Assembly: GCA_014360685.1 (NCBI GenBank)
Contig: JACIXB010000011.1
Location: forward strand, 1-64,000
From: Actinomycetota bacterium
Lineage (GTDB): Bacteria; Actinomycetota; Geothermincolia; Geothermincolales; RBG-13-55-18
Direction: 5' to 3'
Length of the DNA: 64,000 nucleotides
Of the stretch, positions 54,322 through 62,102 are shown in pieces. The notes beneath the pieces are model-generated. The model was not told the DNA's origin, made no database searches, and saw nothing but the letters and a program-made list of their open reading frames with translations. Both the position numbers and the translations under genes were made by a program. Every line of letters starts with the position of its first letter. The first letter of the stretch is position 1.

Positions 54322-54413
54322 TGGCGGAGAGGGTGGGATTCGAACCCACGGAGCCCCGCGAAGGGCTCAACGGTTTTCGAGACCGCCCCATTAGTCCGCT
54401 CTGGCACCTCTCC
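54322..54413 (-). tRNA. tRNA-Ser (anticodon CGA)
   Basis: The minus strand folds as a class II tRNA of 92 bases including encoded CCA. Acceptor stem is GGAGAGG/CCTCTCC, the discriminator is G, the anticodon loop is CTCGAAA with anticodon CGA (reads UCG), and a long variable arm GAGCCC/GGGCTC identifies serine. The T-arm is GTGGG-TTCGAAT-CCCAC. It lies between the Fe-S protein gene and the beta-propeller gene. Confidence 0.97.
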
Positions 54414-54509
54414 GCGCACCCATATTATAGGTTGGCCGGTTCGGCCTTTCCACCTGGGAATCGGCAATCTGCGCTCGATGCGGCCAAAACACGGTCAATG
54501 GCGCCTGAT

Positions 54510-55778
54510 TCACTCCAGGATCAGCAGATAAAGGGTGGAGGGGATATGTATGCCTCCCCTCTCCTCCTGGCTCACGTGTCCGAAAACGATCCTTCTTCCA
54601 TCCGGGCTCCAGGTCGATTCCGTTATCTGCCGAGCCAGCGGGTCGTATTCTTCGTGGGCGGGGTCGGTGAAATAGGTCAACCGGACTTTGTTCCCCCCGT
54701 CCGCATCCATCAGCCAGAGCTCCTCGCCCTCCCCCGGGTCGCCCTGGGAGGCGTTCCAGAGTATCTTTCCGCCGTCCGGGGAGAACTCCGGGTTCTCATC
54801 GTGGACAAAGGGGGTGGACGTCAGGCGGGTCAGGGAAGTCCCGGCCAGGTCGCTCAGGTAGATGTCCCCCCATAGGCCCCGGTTCCCATTCTCTTCCAGG
54901 CAGGCATAACTGTATACCAACCGCTCGTCCCCGGGAGCGAGGCCCGCCCCCTCGATGAGGGTGAAGCCGTCCGGGGGGTTGACGGTCCGGATGTTGGAGA
55001 TCCGCGGCTCTCCTCCCTCGAAGGAGATGTCCGCCAGCTTAACCCTCCAGGCTCCCAGTTCCTCTCCCTGCCGGTAGCGGAAATTCTCATACCCCCAGTA
55101 TGAGCCCGGATGCCCCTGGTGGCCCGGGGTGTCGGGATCCTCGTCGGGGTCGGTGGGCTTTCCCCGCGGGTACTTCTCCATGGAGAATTCCTCGTTCCAG
55201 AAGAGCAATCCACCGTCATGGGAAAAGCTCGGCCTGATGACGCCCCAGTTCTCCGGGTAATCGGTGATGCGCCAGAAACGCTCTCCATCCCTGGTCATTA
55301 TCCATACGTCGTGATTACGGCCCAGGCCCGGCCGGGCCGTGACTCCTGAACCTATCCGGGGATATGCCGCGTTCTCGGCGGTGAAAACCAGGTATTTCCC
55401 GCTGGGATGCCAGCTTGGCTGGCCCTTCCATCCCGTGCCCGACAGGTCCGGCTTTCCGCGCGTCAGGCACCGGACATCGGACCCGTCGGGACGGCAGGTG
55501 TAGATGTGGTAGGTGATGCCCAGAGGGTCTTCGGGGTCCTTCTCCTCCTTGGTGAAGGCGATGACCTCACCGTCGGGGGACCATTTGGGAAACGCTCCCT
55601 CCCCAATTTTTTCCAGGCTTCTCACGCCGGCCACGGATCGGGATCCTCCTTCCCCCGCCCCCGGAAGTGTCGGTTCCCGTCTTCCACAGGACGCCGTCCA
55701 CCCCCACGCGGTCAGCGCAAGCAAGACAACAGCCGAAAGGAGGCCTGCAGCCCTTAAGCCAACGCCGCATCGATCCAT
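54510..55778 (-). CDS. Secreted TolB-like beta-propeller protein
   Basis: A 422-aa exported protein. The N-terminal signal (about 5-30) ends TASC, a weak lipobox with C31. Propeller repeats of the WD40-like (PD40) kind recur: GAFPKWSPDGEVIAFT, QPSWHPSGKYLVFT, RPSFSHDGGLLFWN, NPEFSPDGGKILWN and ESTWSPDGRRIVFG. These make a beta-propeller that binds proteins or polymers outside the membrane. It may be a lipoprotein; the lipobox is not perfect. No operon partner within 180 bp. Confidence 0.85.
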   Translation of the reverse strand: MDRCGVGLRAAGLLSAVVLLALTAWGWTASCGRREPTLPGAGEGGSRSVAGVRSLEKIGEGAFPKWSPDGEVIAFTKEEKDPEDPLGITYHIYTCRPDGSDVRCLTRGKPDLSGTGWKGQPSWHPSGKYLVFTAENAAYPRIGSGVTARPGLGRNHDVWIMTRDGERFWRITDYPENWGVIRPSFSHDGGLLFWNEEFSMEKYPRGKPTDPDEDPDTPGHQGHPGSYWGYENFRYRQGEELGAWRVKLADISFEGGEPRISNIRTVNPPDGFTLIEGAGLAPGDERLVYSYACLEENGNRGLWGDIYLSDLAGTSLTRLTSTPFVHDENPEFSPDGGKILWNASQGDPGEGEELWLMDADGGNKVRLTYFTDPAHEEYDPLARQITESTWSPDGRRIVFGHVSQEERGGIHIPSTLYLLILE

Positions 55779-55960
55779 TTTTTCCCCCGCCTTTCAGCGC
55801 CACGAGAACCGCTTTCCGTCCACCCTCCGGCATTCTCCCTATATCGGAATACTCGTGTCATCAGCGAAAAATCCGGCTGTTGGACGCGCTTTTCGCTTTG
55901 CCAGGCGGTTCCCTGTCCCTCCCGGGGACGCCACGGATGCGGTGGACGTCAATCGATCGC

Positions 55961-56428
55961 CTACCGTTCAAGGCGATCCCGTCCTCGGCGCGAGGAAAAG
56001 AACTCCCGTAGCACGGCGAGGCATTCCTCCTCCAGGATGCCCTCCACGACCTCCAGCCTGTGGTGGACCGCCTCGTCGTTCACCAGGTTATATCGGCTCC
56101 CCGCCGCGCCCAACTTCGGATCCCGGGCTCCGAACACCAGCCGTCCCACGCGCGCCTGCACCAGGGCCCCGGCGCACATGGGACAGGGCTCCAGGGTGAC
56201 GTACATGGTGGTGCCCTCCAGCCGCCAACCCCCCATGTGCCTTGCCCCTTCTGCGAGAGCCAGCATCTCCGCGTGGTCCAGCGGGTTGCCGGTGGCCTCG
56301 CGCCGGTTGTGGGCGCAGGCGATGACCTCTCCGTCCTTGACCAGCACCGCCCCCACCGGGACCTCGCCCTTCCGGGCCGCCAGGCGGGCTTCCCTTAAGG
56401 CCAGTCGCATGAACTCCCTGTCATTCAT
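55961..56428 (-). CDS. tadA: tRNA-specific adenosine deaminase TadA
   Basis: A 155-aa zinc deaminase. The ligand/catalytic motif HAE (H52, E54) and PCPMC (C82, C85) are intact. It converts A34 of tRNA-Arg(ACG) to inosine. Length and the motif VGAVLVKDGEVIA are typical. It is the only gene in its transcription unit as far as can be seen. The related family of guanine deaminases is less likely, given the ARDPKLGAAGS and NLVNDEAVHH segments. Confidence 0.93.
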   Translation of the reverse strand: MNDREFMRLALREARLAARKGEVPVGAVLVKDGEVIACAHNRREATGNPLDHAEMLALAEGARHMGGWRLEGTTMYVTLEPCPMCAGALVQARVGRLVFGARDPKLGAAGSRYNLVNDEAVHHRLEVVEGILEEECLAVLREFFSSRRGRDRLER

Positions 56429-56591
56429 GCCGCGCTAAGTTCTCCTTCGCCCGTTGACTATACGCCCCCTCGAGCCGCATCCGCCGAGCCAAAGAGACCC
56501 GAGGTGAAGCCTTGCCGGCTTATGGGCAGCTACCCCTTGTCGGCCCGAACCGGGCGCGAATCCTATCCATCTCCCGCCTTATCCAGTAATC

Positions 56592-56826
56592 GATTCGCGA
56601 TCCTTTCGTTCCGGCGGGAATTCATAACTCCCTACCGCAGCTCACCTGATTGGATACCTTTGTGGGTATCTAACTTCAAGGCCTGATCCCTTTTCCTAAC
56701 CTCCGCCTCCAAACTTTACCAGCTATAGATTCGCGATCCTTTCATTCCGGCGGGAATTCATAACCCCGGGCGGCCGCTCTCCCGCCTAAATACCCCCATA
56801 GGTATCAAAATTCGAGACCTGACCCC
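56592..56826 (+). repeat. Family B repeats B5 and B6 in a 136-bp duplicated module
   Basis: B5 (56654-56690) and B6 (56790-56826) are 136 bp apart. Each is preceded by a box beginning GATTCGCGATCCTTTC and ending GGGAATTCATAAC at 56592 and 56728, also 136 bp apart. The 26 bases between left box and B element differ entirely, so conserved ends flank a variable centre of fixed length. B6 overlaps the 3' end of the AOR-like gene. No gene lies in 56429-56785. Confidence 0.85.
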
Positions 56827-58651
56827 TTTCATCATAATAGTCGTGGAGGAGGAGGGTTACGTCCTCGCGGGTGAGGGGATTGCCGAAGTAGTCATGGAGG
56901 CGGCCTCCCCGCCCCCAGAGGGGCTTCTCGCTGAACCAGGCCTCGGGGGGGCGGTCCTCTTCCGGCCCCAGCCCCTCCCCGGCGTTCAGCTCCCGGTAGA
57001 GCTCCCAGGAGGCGGCGGCCCTGCTCATCATCTCCTCCACGGAGAGCTCCATCCCGGTCACCGCGGCCAAAAGGTCCCGGATGAGCCCCGCGTGGTAGAA
57101 GCGGTTGATCTGGAAACGGTTGCATATCCCCAGGGAGCTGAAGAGGCTGAACCAGTCCTCGGAATAGCGGGTTAGCCGCCCCACGTTCAAGCCCCAGGGG
57201 GGCGAGAATATCCGTTCCAGGGCCTCCTTCCCCACCCCCATCCTCTCCGTGAGGCGGTGCAGCCTCTCCTCGGGCAGGCCGGGGACGTAGGTCGCCGATC
57301 CGGCGCTGGCCGAGGTGGGCCCGCGCGGGGAGACGATCTGCTCGAACTCCATGGTCCCCAGCCCGCTCACCCGGGGGTCGTAGAGGCAGTCCTGGCCCCG
57401 GACCAGCATGGTGTAGCGGCGGGTGTCCTCGCCGAAGAGGGAAAGGGCGCCCTTCCAACCGTCGGCCAGCGCATCTCCTATCTCCCCCCGGCGCTCCGTG
57501 ACCCGCAGGGCCAGCTCGCGCAGGATGCCCGCTCCCCTTTCCAGGGGAATGCCCTCCGCCTCTCGCCCGCGCAGGATCCCGTGTTCCCGCAGCTCCAGCA
57601 GGTAGGCGGCCTGCCAGCTCAGGGTCATGAAGTCCAGGCCCAGGTCGTCCAGGAGGGCCAGGGTGGAGGCCGCCTCCTCGGCGTCTCTCATGCCCAGGGC
57701 GCAGCCGATGATTGCGGCGTTGAGGAAGGAGGTGGAATACACCGTCTCTCCCGTCGAAGGCAGGAGAAGTTCGTCCTTGTCGGCCAGGAAACAGGAGGGG
57801 CAGGATATGCGCCGCTTCTTCAGCCCGAGGTAGGCGGATGGTCCGAATCTCTCGGTCACCCCTTGCAGCTCCTCCTCCGAAGACCCGTAGGGCAGGAGCT
57901 GCGCGGCGTACATGGGCCAGGCCCCGATCATCCCCAGCTCGGCGGCGGCCTGCCTCATGTCATATTTTACCAAGCGGTCGAAGAGGCCCCGCAGCAATTT
58001 ACGCAACCCCTCGGGGTCGGCGATCCTCACTCCTCCGTTTCCCTTGACCAGCACCGCCTTGAGGTTCTTCGATCCCAAGACGGCGGCCAGGCCTCCCCGT
58101 CCCAAGGTGGCACAGGCGTCGATCATGGCCAGGGAGGAGTGCGCCAGGTTCTCCCCCGCCGGCCCGATGGCCAGGACGGAGAACCCCGGGTAACCTTCCC
58201 AGAGCGACCGGGTGGTCTCCAGGATGCCTTTCCCCCACAGGCCGGAGGCGGGGACCAACTCCACCTTCTCGTCCTCTATCACCAGCATGACGGGGGAGGG
58301 GGCGGCGCCCCTTATGGCCAGGTGGTCCCATCCCGCCCATTTAAGATTAGCCCCCAGCCCCATGCTCCCCGAGGCGGAGGCCACGGCGCCCGTGAGCGGA
58401 AGCCTGGCGTTGGCCATCACCCGGGAGGCGCCCGGCACCGGCGTCCCCACGAAGGGCCCAGCCCCCAGGATGACCGGGTTCTGGGGGGAAAGGGGATTCG
58501 TTCCCGGTTGGGAAAACTCCCGGAAAAACCGGTTGTTGGCCCCGAAACCTCCCAGGTGATCCTCGGCGTAAGCAAGGGGATAGTCCCGGGCCGAGATCTC
58601 CCCGCTGTCCAGTTCCACCACCAGGACCCGCCCCGTGTACCCGCCCTTCAT
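56786..58651 (-). CDS. Aldehyde ferredoxin oxidoreductase-like protein, C-terminus altered by repeat
   Basis: A 621-aa tungstopterin enzyme homologue. GANNRFF and the pterin-binding segments (ANARLPLTGAVASASGS, GLAAVLGSKNLKAV) are typical of AOR. Cluster ligands are C284 and C287 (ISCPSC) and probably C510 (LGICNRF); the third position, normally Cys four residues on, is D291. The C-terminal motif YYxxRGW begins as DYYDERG at 604-610, but the sequence then runs into a family-B repeat that encodes the last 11 residues and a TAG stop, so about 20 normal C-terminal residues appear lost. Its ferredoxin gene is 20 bp upstream. Substrate unknown. Confidence 0.85.
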   Translation of the reverse strand: MKGGYTGRVLVVELDSGEISARDYPLAYAEDHLGGFGANNRFFREFSQPGTNPLSPQNPVILGAGPFVGTPVPGASRVMANARLPLTGAVASASGSMGLGANLKWAGWDHLAIRGAAPSPVMLVIEDEKVELVPASGLWGKGILETTRSLWEGYPGFSVLAIGPAGENLAHSSLAMIDACATLGRGGLAAVLGSKNLKAVLVKGNGGVRIADPEGLRKLLRGLFDRLVKYDMRQAAAELGMIGAWPMYAAQLLPYGSSEEELQGVTERFGPSAYLGLKKRRISCPSCFLADKDELLLPSTGETVYSTSFLNAAIIGCALGMRDAEEAASTLALLDDLGLDFMTLSWQAAYLLELREHGILRGREAEGIPLERGAGILRELALRVTERRGEIGDALADGWKGALSLFGEDTRRYTMLVRGQDCLYDPRVSGLGTMEFEQIVSPRGPTSASAGSATYVPGLPEERLHRLTERMGVGKEALERIFSPPWGLNVGRLTRYSEDWFSLFSSLGICNRFQINRFYHAGLIRDLLAAVTGMELSVEEMMSRAAASWELYRELNAGEGLGPEEDRPPEAWFSEKPLWGRGGRLHDYFGNPLTREDVTLLLHDYYDERGQVSNFDTYGGI

Positions 58652-58671
58652 CGTTCCCCTCCTCCGTCACC

Positions 58672-58881
58672 CTACCCGGACTTTTCCAGGGCTCCGTAAG
58701 GGCAGTAGGCGGCGCAGCGCCCGCATTCGTCGCACTCCGGGGCGAAAAACGCCGTGCATTCCAGCCCCTGGCAACGCAGCTGCACCCGGCTAAGGGAGGG
58801 GTTGCATTCCCCCTCGTGATACAGGGAGCATGCCAGCTGGCAGCTACGACACCCGGTGCACGCGTCTGCGCGGTGGATCAT
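58672..58881 (-). CDS. 4Fe-4S ferredoxin, partner of AOR-like protein
   Basis: A 69-aa protein with GGGAGGGAGG before the ATG (58881). Cluster 1 ligands are C8, C11, C14 and C18 (CTGCRSCQLAC); cluster 2 ligands are C50, C53, C56 and C60 (CDECGRCAAYCP). Extra cysteines (C26, C37, C42) may bind more metal. It lies 20 bp before the AOR-like gene, so it probably carries its electrons; AOR-associated ferredoxins of this kind are common. A longer frame to 59022 lacks support. Confidence 0.88.
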   Translation of the reverse strand: MIHRADACTGCRSCQLACSLYHEGECNPSLSRVQLRCQGLECTAFFAPECDECGRCAAYCPYGALEKSG

Positions 58882-59230
58882 CTCCTCCCTCCCGCCCCTT
58901 CCGTCCCGTGGGAGCCTTAGCCATCCTCCCAGCGGATACCTTTCGACGGCGAAGAAACAGGCGCCGCGTCCCTGAACCCAGCGTAAACATATGATACCAT
59001 CCTCGCCAGGCCTTTCCCCCACCGCGATCCTCTCTCCAGCCGCAGGAAATTATTGACAACCGGATCAGTAAAGCAGCATACCTTGAACCAATACGCCGAG
59101 CCGGGCGTGCTTTCCCAATCTTGGCCTCATTCTTTGCGCGTCGGTATGTAAAGGAATGTCTGAATCTTTCCGAAAAAAATTCCTGGCAGCTTCCACGAAC
59201 CCAACGCCCGGTTATTTAAGGAGGGTGGAG
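58882..59230. other. Divergent intergenic region
   Basis: 349 bp between the ferredoxin gene and the divergent membrane sensor gene. It should hold promoters for both. TTGACA-like TTGACAACCGGATC lies at 59053, but no matching -10 was settled. No open frame is credible. Confidence 0.4.
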
Positions 59231-60094
59231 ATGAAAATGACCTCCGGGAGGGAAATGCGCAGGCTGGCGGTGGCGGTCTCTCTTTCGGTCCTCTGCCTGC
59301 TACTGGCCGTGATCGCCTACTACATGGTAGATGTCGCCGTGACCACCGACCGCAATATGAGGGATAACCGGGAAAAGGTCATCGCGGAGTCCGTGCGCAC
59401 CATGCAGGATATGAAAAGCGCCCTGATCACGGGCGATTTCAGTCCCCAATACCTGGAGATATTCAACCAGGAGATACTGAAGCAGATCGCGGGAGGCGAC
59501 AGGGATGTCTTGTACCGGTACGCCACCCAGATCGTCCTCACCTTCTATCCCATAGACTATGTGGCTTTCATAGCGGAAGGGGAGGTCTTGAAATACGGGG
59601 CGAGAAAGGGAATGGAGATCGACCCTTACGAGCTCCCCCTGGAACCCCCGGAAGGTGATTATCAAATCCTGGACAAACTCGGCAATCGGGAGGGGTTTTT
59701 CGTCTCCGTGTTTTTGCCGGTGGAACTGAGCAAGCTGGGGCTCGGCGACGAAAAGATCTTGATGAACATGGTAGTCGACCGCACGGAAGAGATAGCCCAG
59801 GTGGAGAAGTATTTCCGAGACCAGCGGAACAGCCTTCTTCTACGCCTTACCATAGCCGCCGTCCTGGCGGTGGTCGCCTCCCTGTTGCTGACCACCTTCG
59901 GCCTGCGCTATTTCACCCGCAAGTACGTCGTGGAGCCCATCGAGAGACTCAACCGCCAGGCACAGGAAATAATGGAGGGCACCTTCGCCGGCGAGGTGGA
60001 GATCGACGAGAGGAGCGCCTATGCTCCGCTGCAGGCCCTCCTGAGGAGCGGCCAGAAGGTCCTGCAGCGCCTGGAAAAAGAACTGGAGGGATAA
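59231..60094 (+). CDS. Membrane protein with sensor-like extracytoplasmic domain and HAMP-type end
   Basis: A 287-aa protein with GAGGGTGG before the ATG. Two membrane helices (about 13-36 and 205-230) flank a domain of about 165 residues outside the membrane (YATQIVLTFYPIDYVAFIAEGEVLKYGARKG region). After the second helix a HAMP-like segment (RYFTRKYVVEPIERLNRQAQEI) ends in a short coiled-coil tail. No kinase, cyclase or methyl-accepting domain follows, so it is a sensor without an output domain. It may signal through a protein encoded elsewhere. Confidence 0.75.
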   Translation: MKMTSGREMRRLAVAVSLSVLCLLLAVIAYYMVDVAVTTDRNMRDNREKVIAESVRTMQDMKSALITGDFSPQYLEIFNQEILKQIAGGDRDVLYRYATQIVLTFYPIDYVAFIAEGEVLKYGARKGMEIDPYELPLEPPEGDYQILDKLGNREGFFVSVFLPVELSKLGLGDEKILMNMVVDRTEEIAQVEKYFRDQRNSLLLRLTIAAVLAVVASLLLTTFGLRYFTRKYVVEPIERLNRQAQEIMEGTFAGEVEIDERSAYAPLQALLRSGQKVLQRLEKELEG

Positions 60095-60232
60095 GCGCCG
60101 GCTCTATCCGTCGCCCGACGCCGGCCTGAAATAGGAGATGGCGCACAAGTTTTTAAAACAATATTGGAGTTGACCCGCTTTCGTTGACGCCTTGGGCCGA
60201 GGGATAATGGATCCCTCAAAAAAGGAGAGAGC

Positions 60233-60313
60233 ATAGCACCAGGAAAACCCTACCCCCCGGAGTTCCGGGTCGAGGCGGTGAGGTTCGAGCGCCTGGAAAT
60301 GGAACCGCGATAA
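60233..60313 (+). pseudogene. IS3-family transposase OrfA remnant
   Basis: A 26-codon frame begins at ATA after GGAGAGAGC and reads PGKPYPPEFRVEAVRFERLE, ending in TAA. This resembles the conserved N-terminus of IS3/IS911 OrfA (RRKYPPEFRAEAV). The start codon appears mutated from ATG and the rest of the transposase is gone. Possible terminal sequence lies just upstream near 60170. It is a dead insertion sequence fragment. Confidence 0.5.
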
Positions 60314-60444
60314 GAACGACGGTTAAAAAAAGGTGCCGGGTCTTAATAAGGATAAAGTTTACCGACCCGCTTAACGATATATTGTATGATTAACCCTCGG
60401 TGAGCGTCTTGGAACAGGAAGCGGATTATCCGGGAGGAGGCGAG

Positions 60445-60678
60445 GTGGCCAACAAGCTGGCGCAGGATATAGAGAAGATCCTCTCCGAGGCGGTGGGTGA
60501 GTTCATCGCCAAGGCCACGGTCAAGAAGAACTGCGAGCTCATCGGCTGCACCCCGGACACCCTCACCCCGGCGCAGCTTCCCGAGCTGGCGGAAAAGATA
60601 AGCAAGTCGGTCTCCTTCTTCTCCGGAAAGGACGTGGGCGCCAACCTCGCGGAAAGAATAAAAGCGCTCAAGTCCTGA
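60445..60678 (+). CDS. Small hypothetical protein with two cysteines
   Basis: A 77-aa protein starting at GTG with GGGAGGAGG 4 bases upstream; a longer form from GTG at 60400 has no ribosome site. It reads NKLAQDIEKILSEAVGEFIAKATVKKNCELIGCTPDTL and on to a basic end. Two cysteines stand 5 residues apart (NCELIGC), and most of the sequence is predicted helical. Coding bias is strong. It is monocistronic with an AT-rich upstream (TATATTGTATGAT near 60380). No family recognised. Confidence 0.72.
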   Translation: MANKLAQDIEKILSEAVGEFIAKATVKKNCELIGCTPDTLTPAQLPELAEKISKSVSFFSGKDVGANLAERIKALKS

Positions 60679-61049
60679 CCGCTAAGCCGCCGAACACTGC
60701 GGCTCCGGCTTGACCATCCTGTTTCACCCGGCCACCCACAAGGCCCTTCCCTCGTCACCAAGAGTAATCGAGGCTCCGGCGCTTAACGTCTTAGCCCGGA
60801 AGTCAGCCGGCCCGGCAATGGGAGGTCCGGTCGGCGCTTTCGCTTATCGCCCTCTCCGCACCTCACCATACCCGGTATGCGATCTCCAACCATTGCCGTT
60901 CACGGAAAGGGACTTCCACGCCATGAAAGCCCCCGGTCGACCATAACCTTTGACGCGTGCCGTGGCTGGATCCCGTTTTCGACCACCCTATCGCCCGTGG
61001 GAACCGCTTGGCTGGATGGGCCGCGACCACGACTTAGCGGCCGCTTGCT
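60679..61049. other. Intergenic region without recognisable gene
   Basis: 371 bp between the convergent small protein and the Fe-S protein gene. No motif, T-run hairpin or credible open frame was found. Confidence 0.45.
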
Positions 61050-61643
61050 CTACTTTTGAAGGCCCAGGGAGTCGACCACTTCCTCCAGCCTCTCCCGCTT
61101 CCCCCTCCACCTCTCCTCGCGGAAAAGGGGCGGGCAGTCCCGGAGGCGGTGCTTCTCCTGCAGCAGGAGGAGGGCGAAGGCCAGGCAGCCCTGCTCTCCG
61201 CATTCACGGCAGTTGGTCTGGGGGAGGAGCCCGTAGATGTCCAGGGGTTTTATCTTTATTTTTCCCTCGTAAACCGGCTCTATCTCCCCCCGGCGCTCGT
61301 GGACGTGGTTCAGGCGCTCCGCGAGCCAGGCCAGTACCTCCTCGGCGTCGGCAACGTCGTCCGCCTTGGCGATGGTCACCCTGCGGGGGTAGACGGTCAC
61401 CAGCCGCGGTCCCCGGGTGAAGGTGAGGGCCGGTCGGTCGGAGGCATAAGTGGGGGCCTCCCCCTCCTCCCCGTCCTTTTCCTTTCCCCCACCCTCCCCC
61501 ACGTAGGTGGCGTTGGCCAGAACGGCGTTCAGGTAGGGCAGCAGGTCGCTCACGTCCACCGGGATGCGGGCTATGAGCCGGATCTTGGTCTCGTCGGCGA
61601 AGCAGGGTTCCACCTGCTCGATCTCGATCCTTTCGATGAGCAT
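61050..61643 (-). CDS. Fe-S cluster protein with (Fe-S)-binding FeS4-type domain
   Basis: A 197-aa protein. The C-terminal cysteine pattern C145-x2-C148-x4-C153 and C170 (NCRECGEQGC to DCP) is that of the 4Fe-4S domain found in CODH/ACS gamma subunits and RnfB-like proteins. The N-terminal region (about 1-60) has a beta-strand-rich segment and a Gly/Glu patch, and a middle part (TRGPRLVTVYPRRVTIAKA) suggests a nucleotide- or iron-handling role. Family resemblance is to DUF438/FeS-like proteins, not further defined. It lies 459 bp from the DUF3343 gene on the same strand. Confidence 0.8.
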   Translation of the reverse strand: MLIERIEIEQVEPCFADETKIRLIARIPVDVSDLLPYLNAVLANATYVGEGGGKEKDGEEGEAPTYASDRPALTFTRGPRLVTVYPRRVTIAKADDVADAEEVLAWLAERLNHVHERRGEIEPVYEGKIKIKPLDIYGLLPQTNCRECGEQGCLAFALLLLQEKHRLRDCPPLFREERWRGKRERLEEVVDSLGLQK

Positions 61644-62102
61644 GCGTCCTCCTCCCGGCCGTGCGGCCCGCCTTTAAGGGAGGCCCCTCGAAACCGTTGA
61701 TTACCGGGCCACTTGGCCATGGTTCCCGCGTATCCCCGGGATCCGAGATCATCCCGGCGGTCCAGCCCCATCGCCCGGTGGGAACGCGCCGCCAGGGCGA
61801 AATGCCAAGCACGGTTTCCGGCACTGTATCCCCAGGGTCGTCCTTTCGCTTGCCGCGCGCCTCGACGCTCCCCCTTACCAAAACCCCACGCTCCCGAGAC
61901 CGTTTCCTCCGTCGGCGCACCGCCCCAGCAGCGAGGATGCTCCTGCCGCGTGCTCTCCTCCCGCCGATACCCGATCCATGCCCGGGCGCTTAACCACCAG
62001 GAAGGGCGCGCCAGCCGCGATATCCTCCGTGCCCGCGCAAAACCGAAACGCGCGGCTTGCGCCACCCATGTGGGCTCCCATCCCTTCTTATCACCATTTA
62101 CG
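61644..62102. other. Intergenic region without recognisable gene
   Basis: 459 bp with no credible open frame or repeat. It separates the Fe-S protein gene from the DUF3343 gene on the same strand and could hold a promoter for the former. Confidence 0.45.

Noticed and set aside
53885-54391. Minus-strand frame of 168 codons across the Fe-S protein end and the tRNA
   Set aside because: It spans the tRNA-Ser gene and is the antisense of the ferredoxin-like domain; Arg/Pro/Ser-rich composition shows it is not coding.
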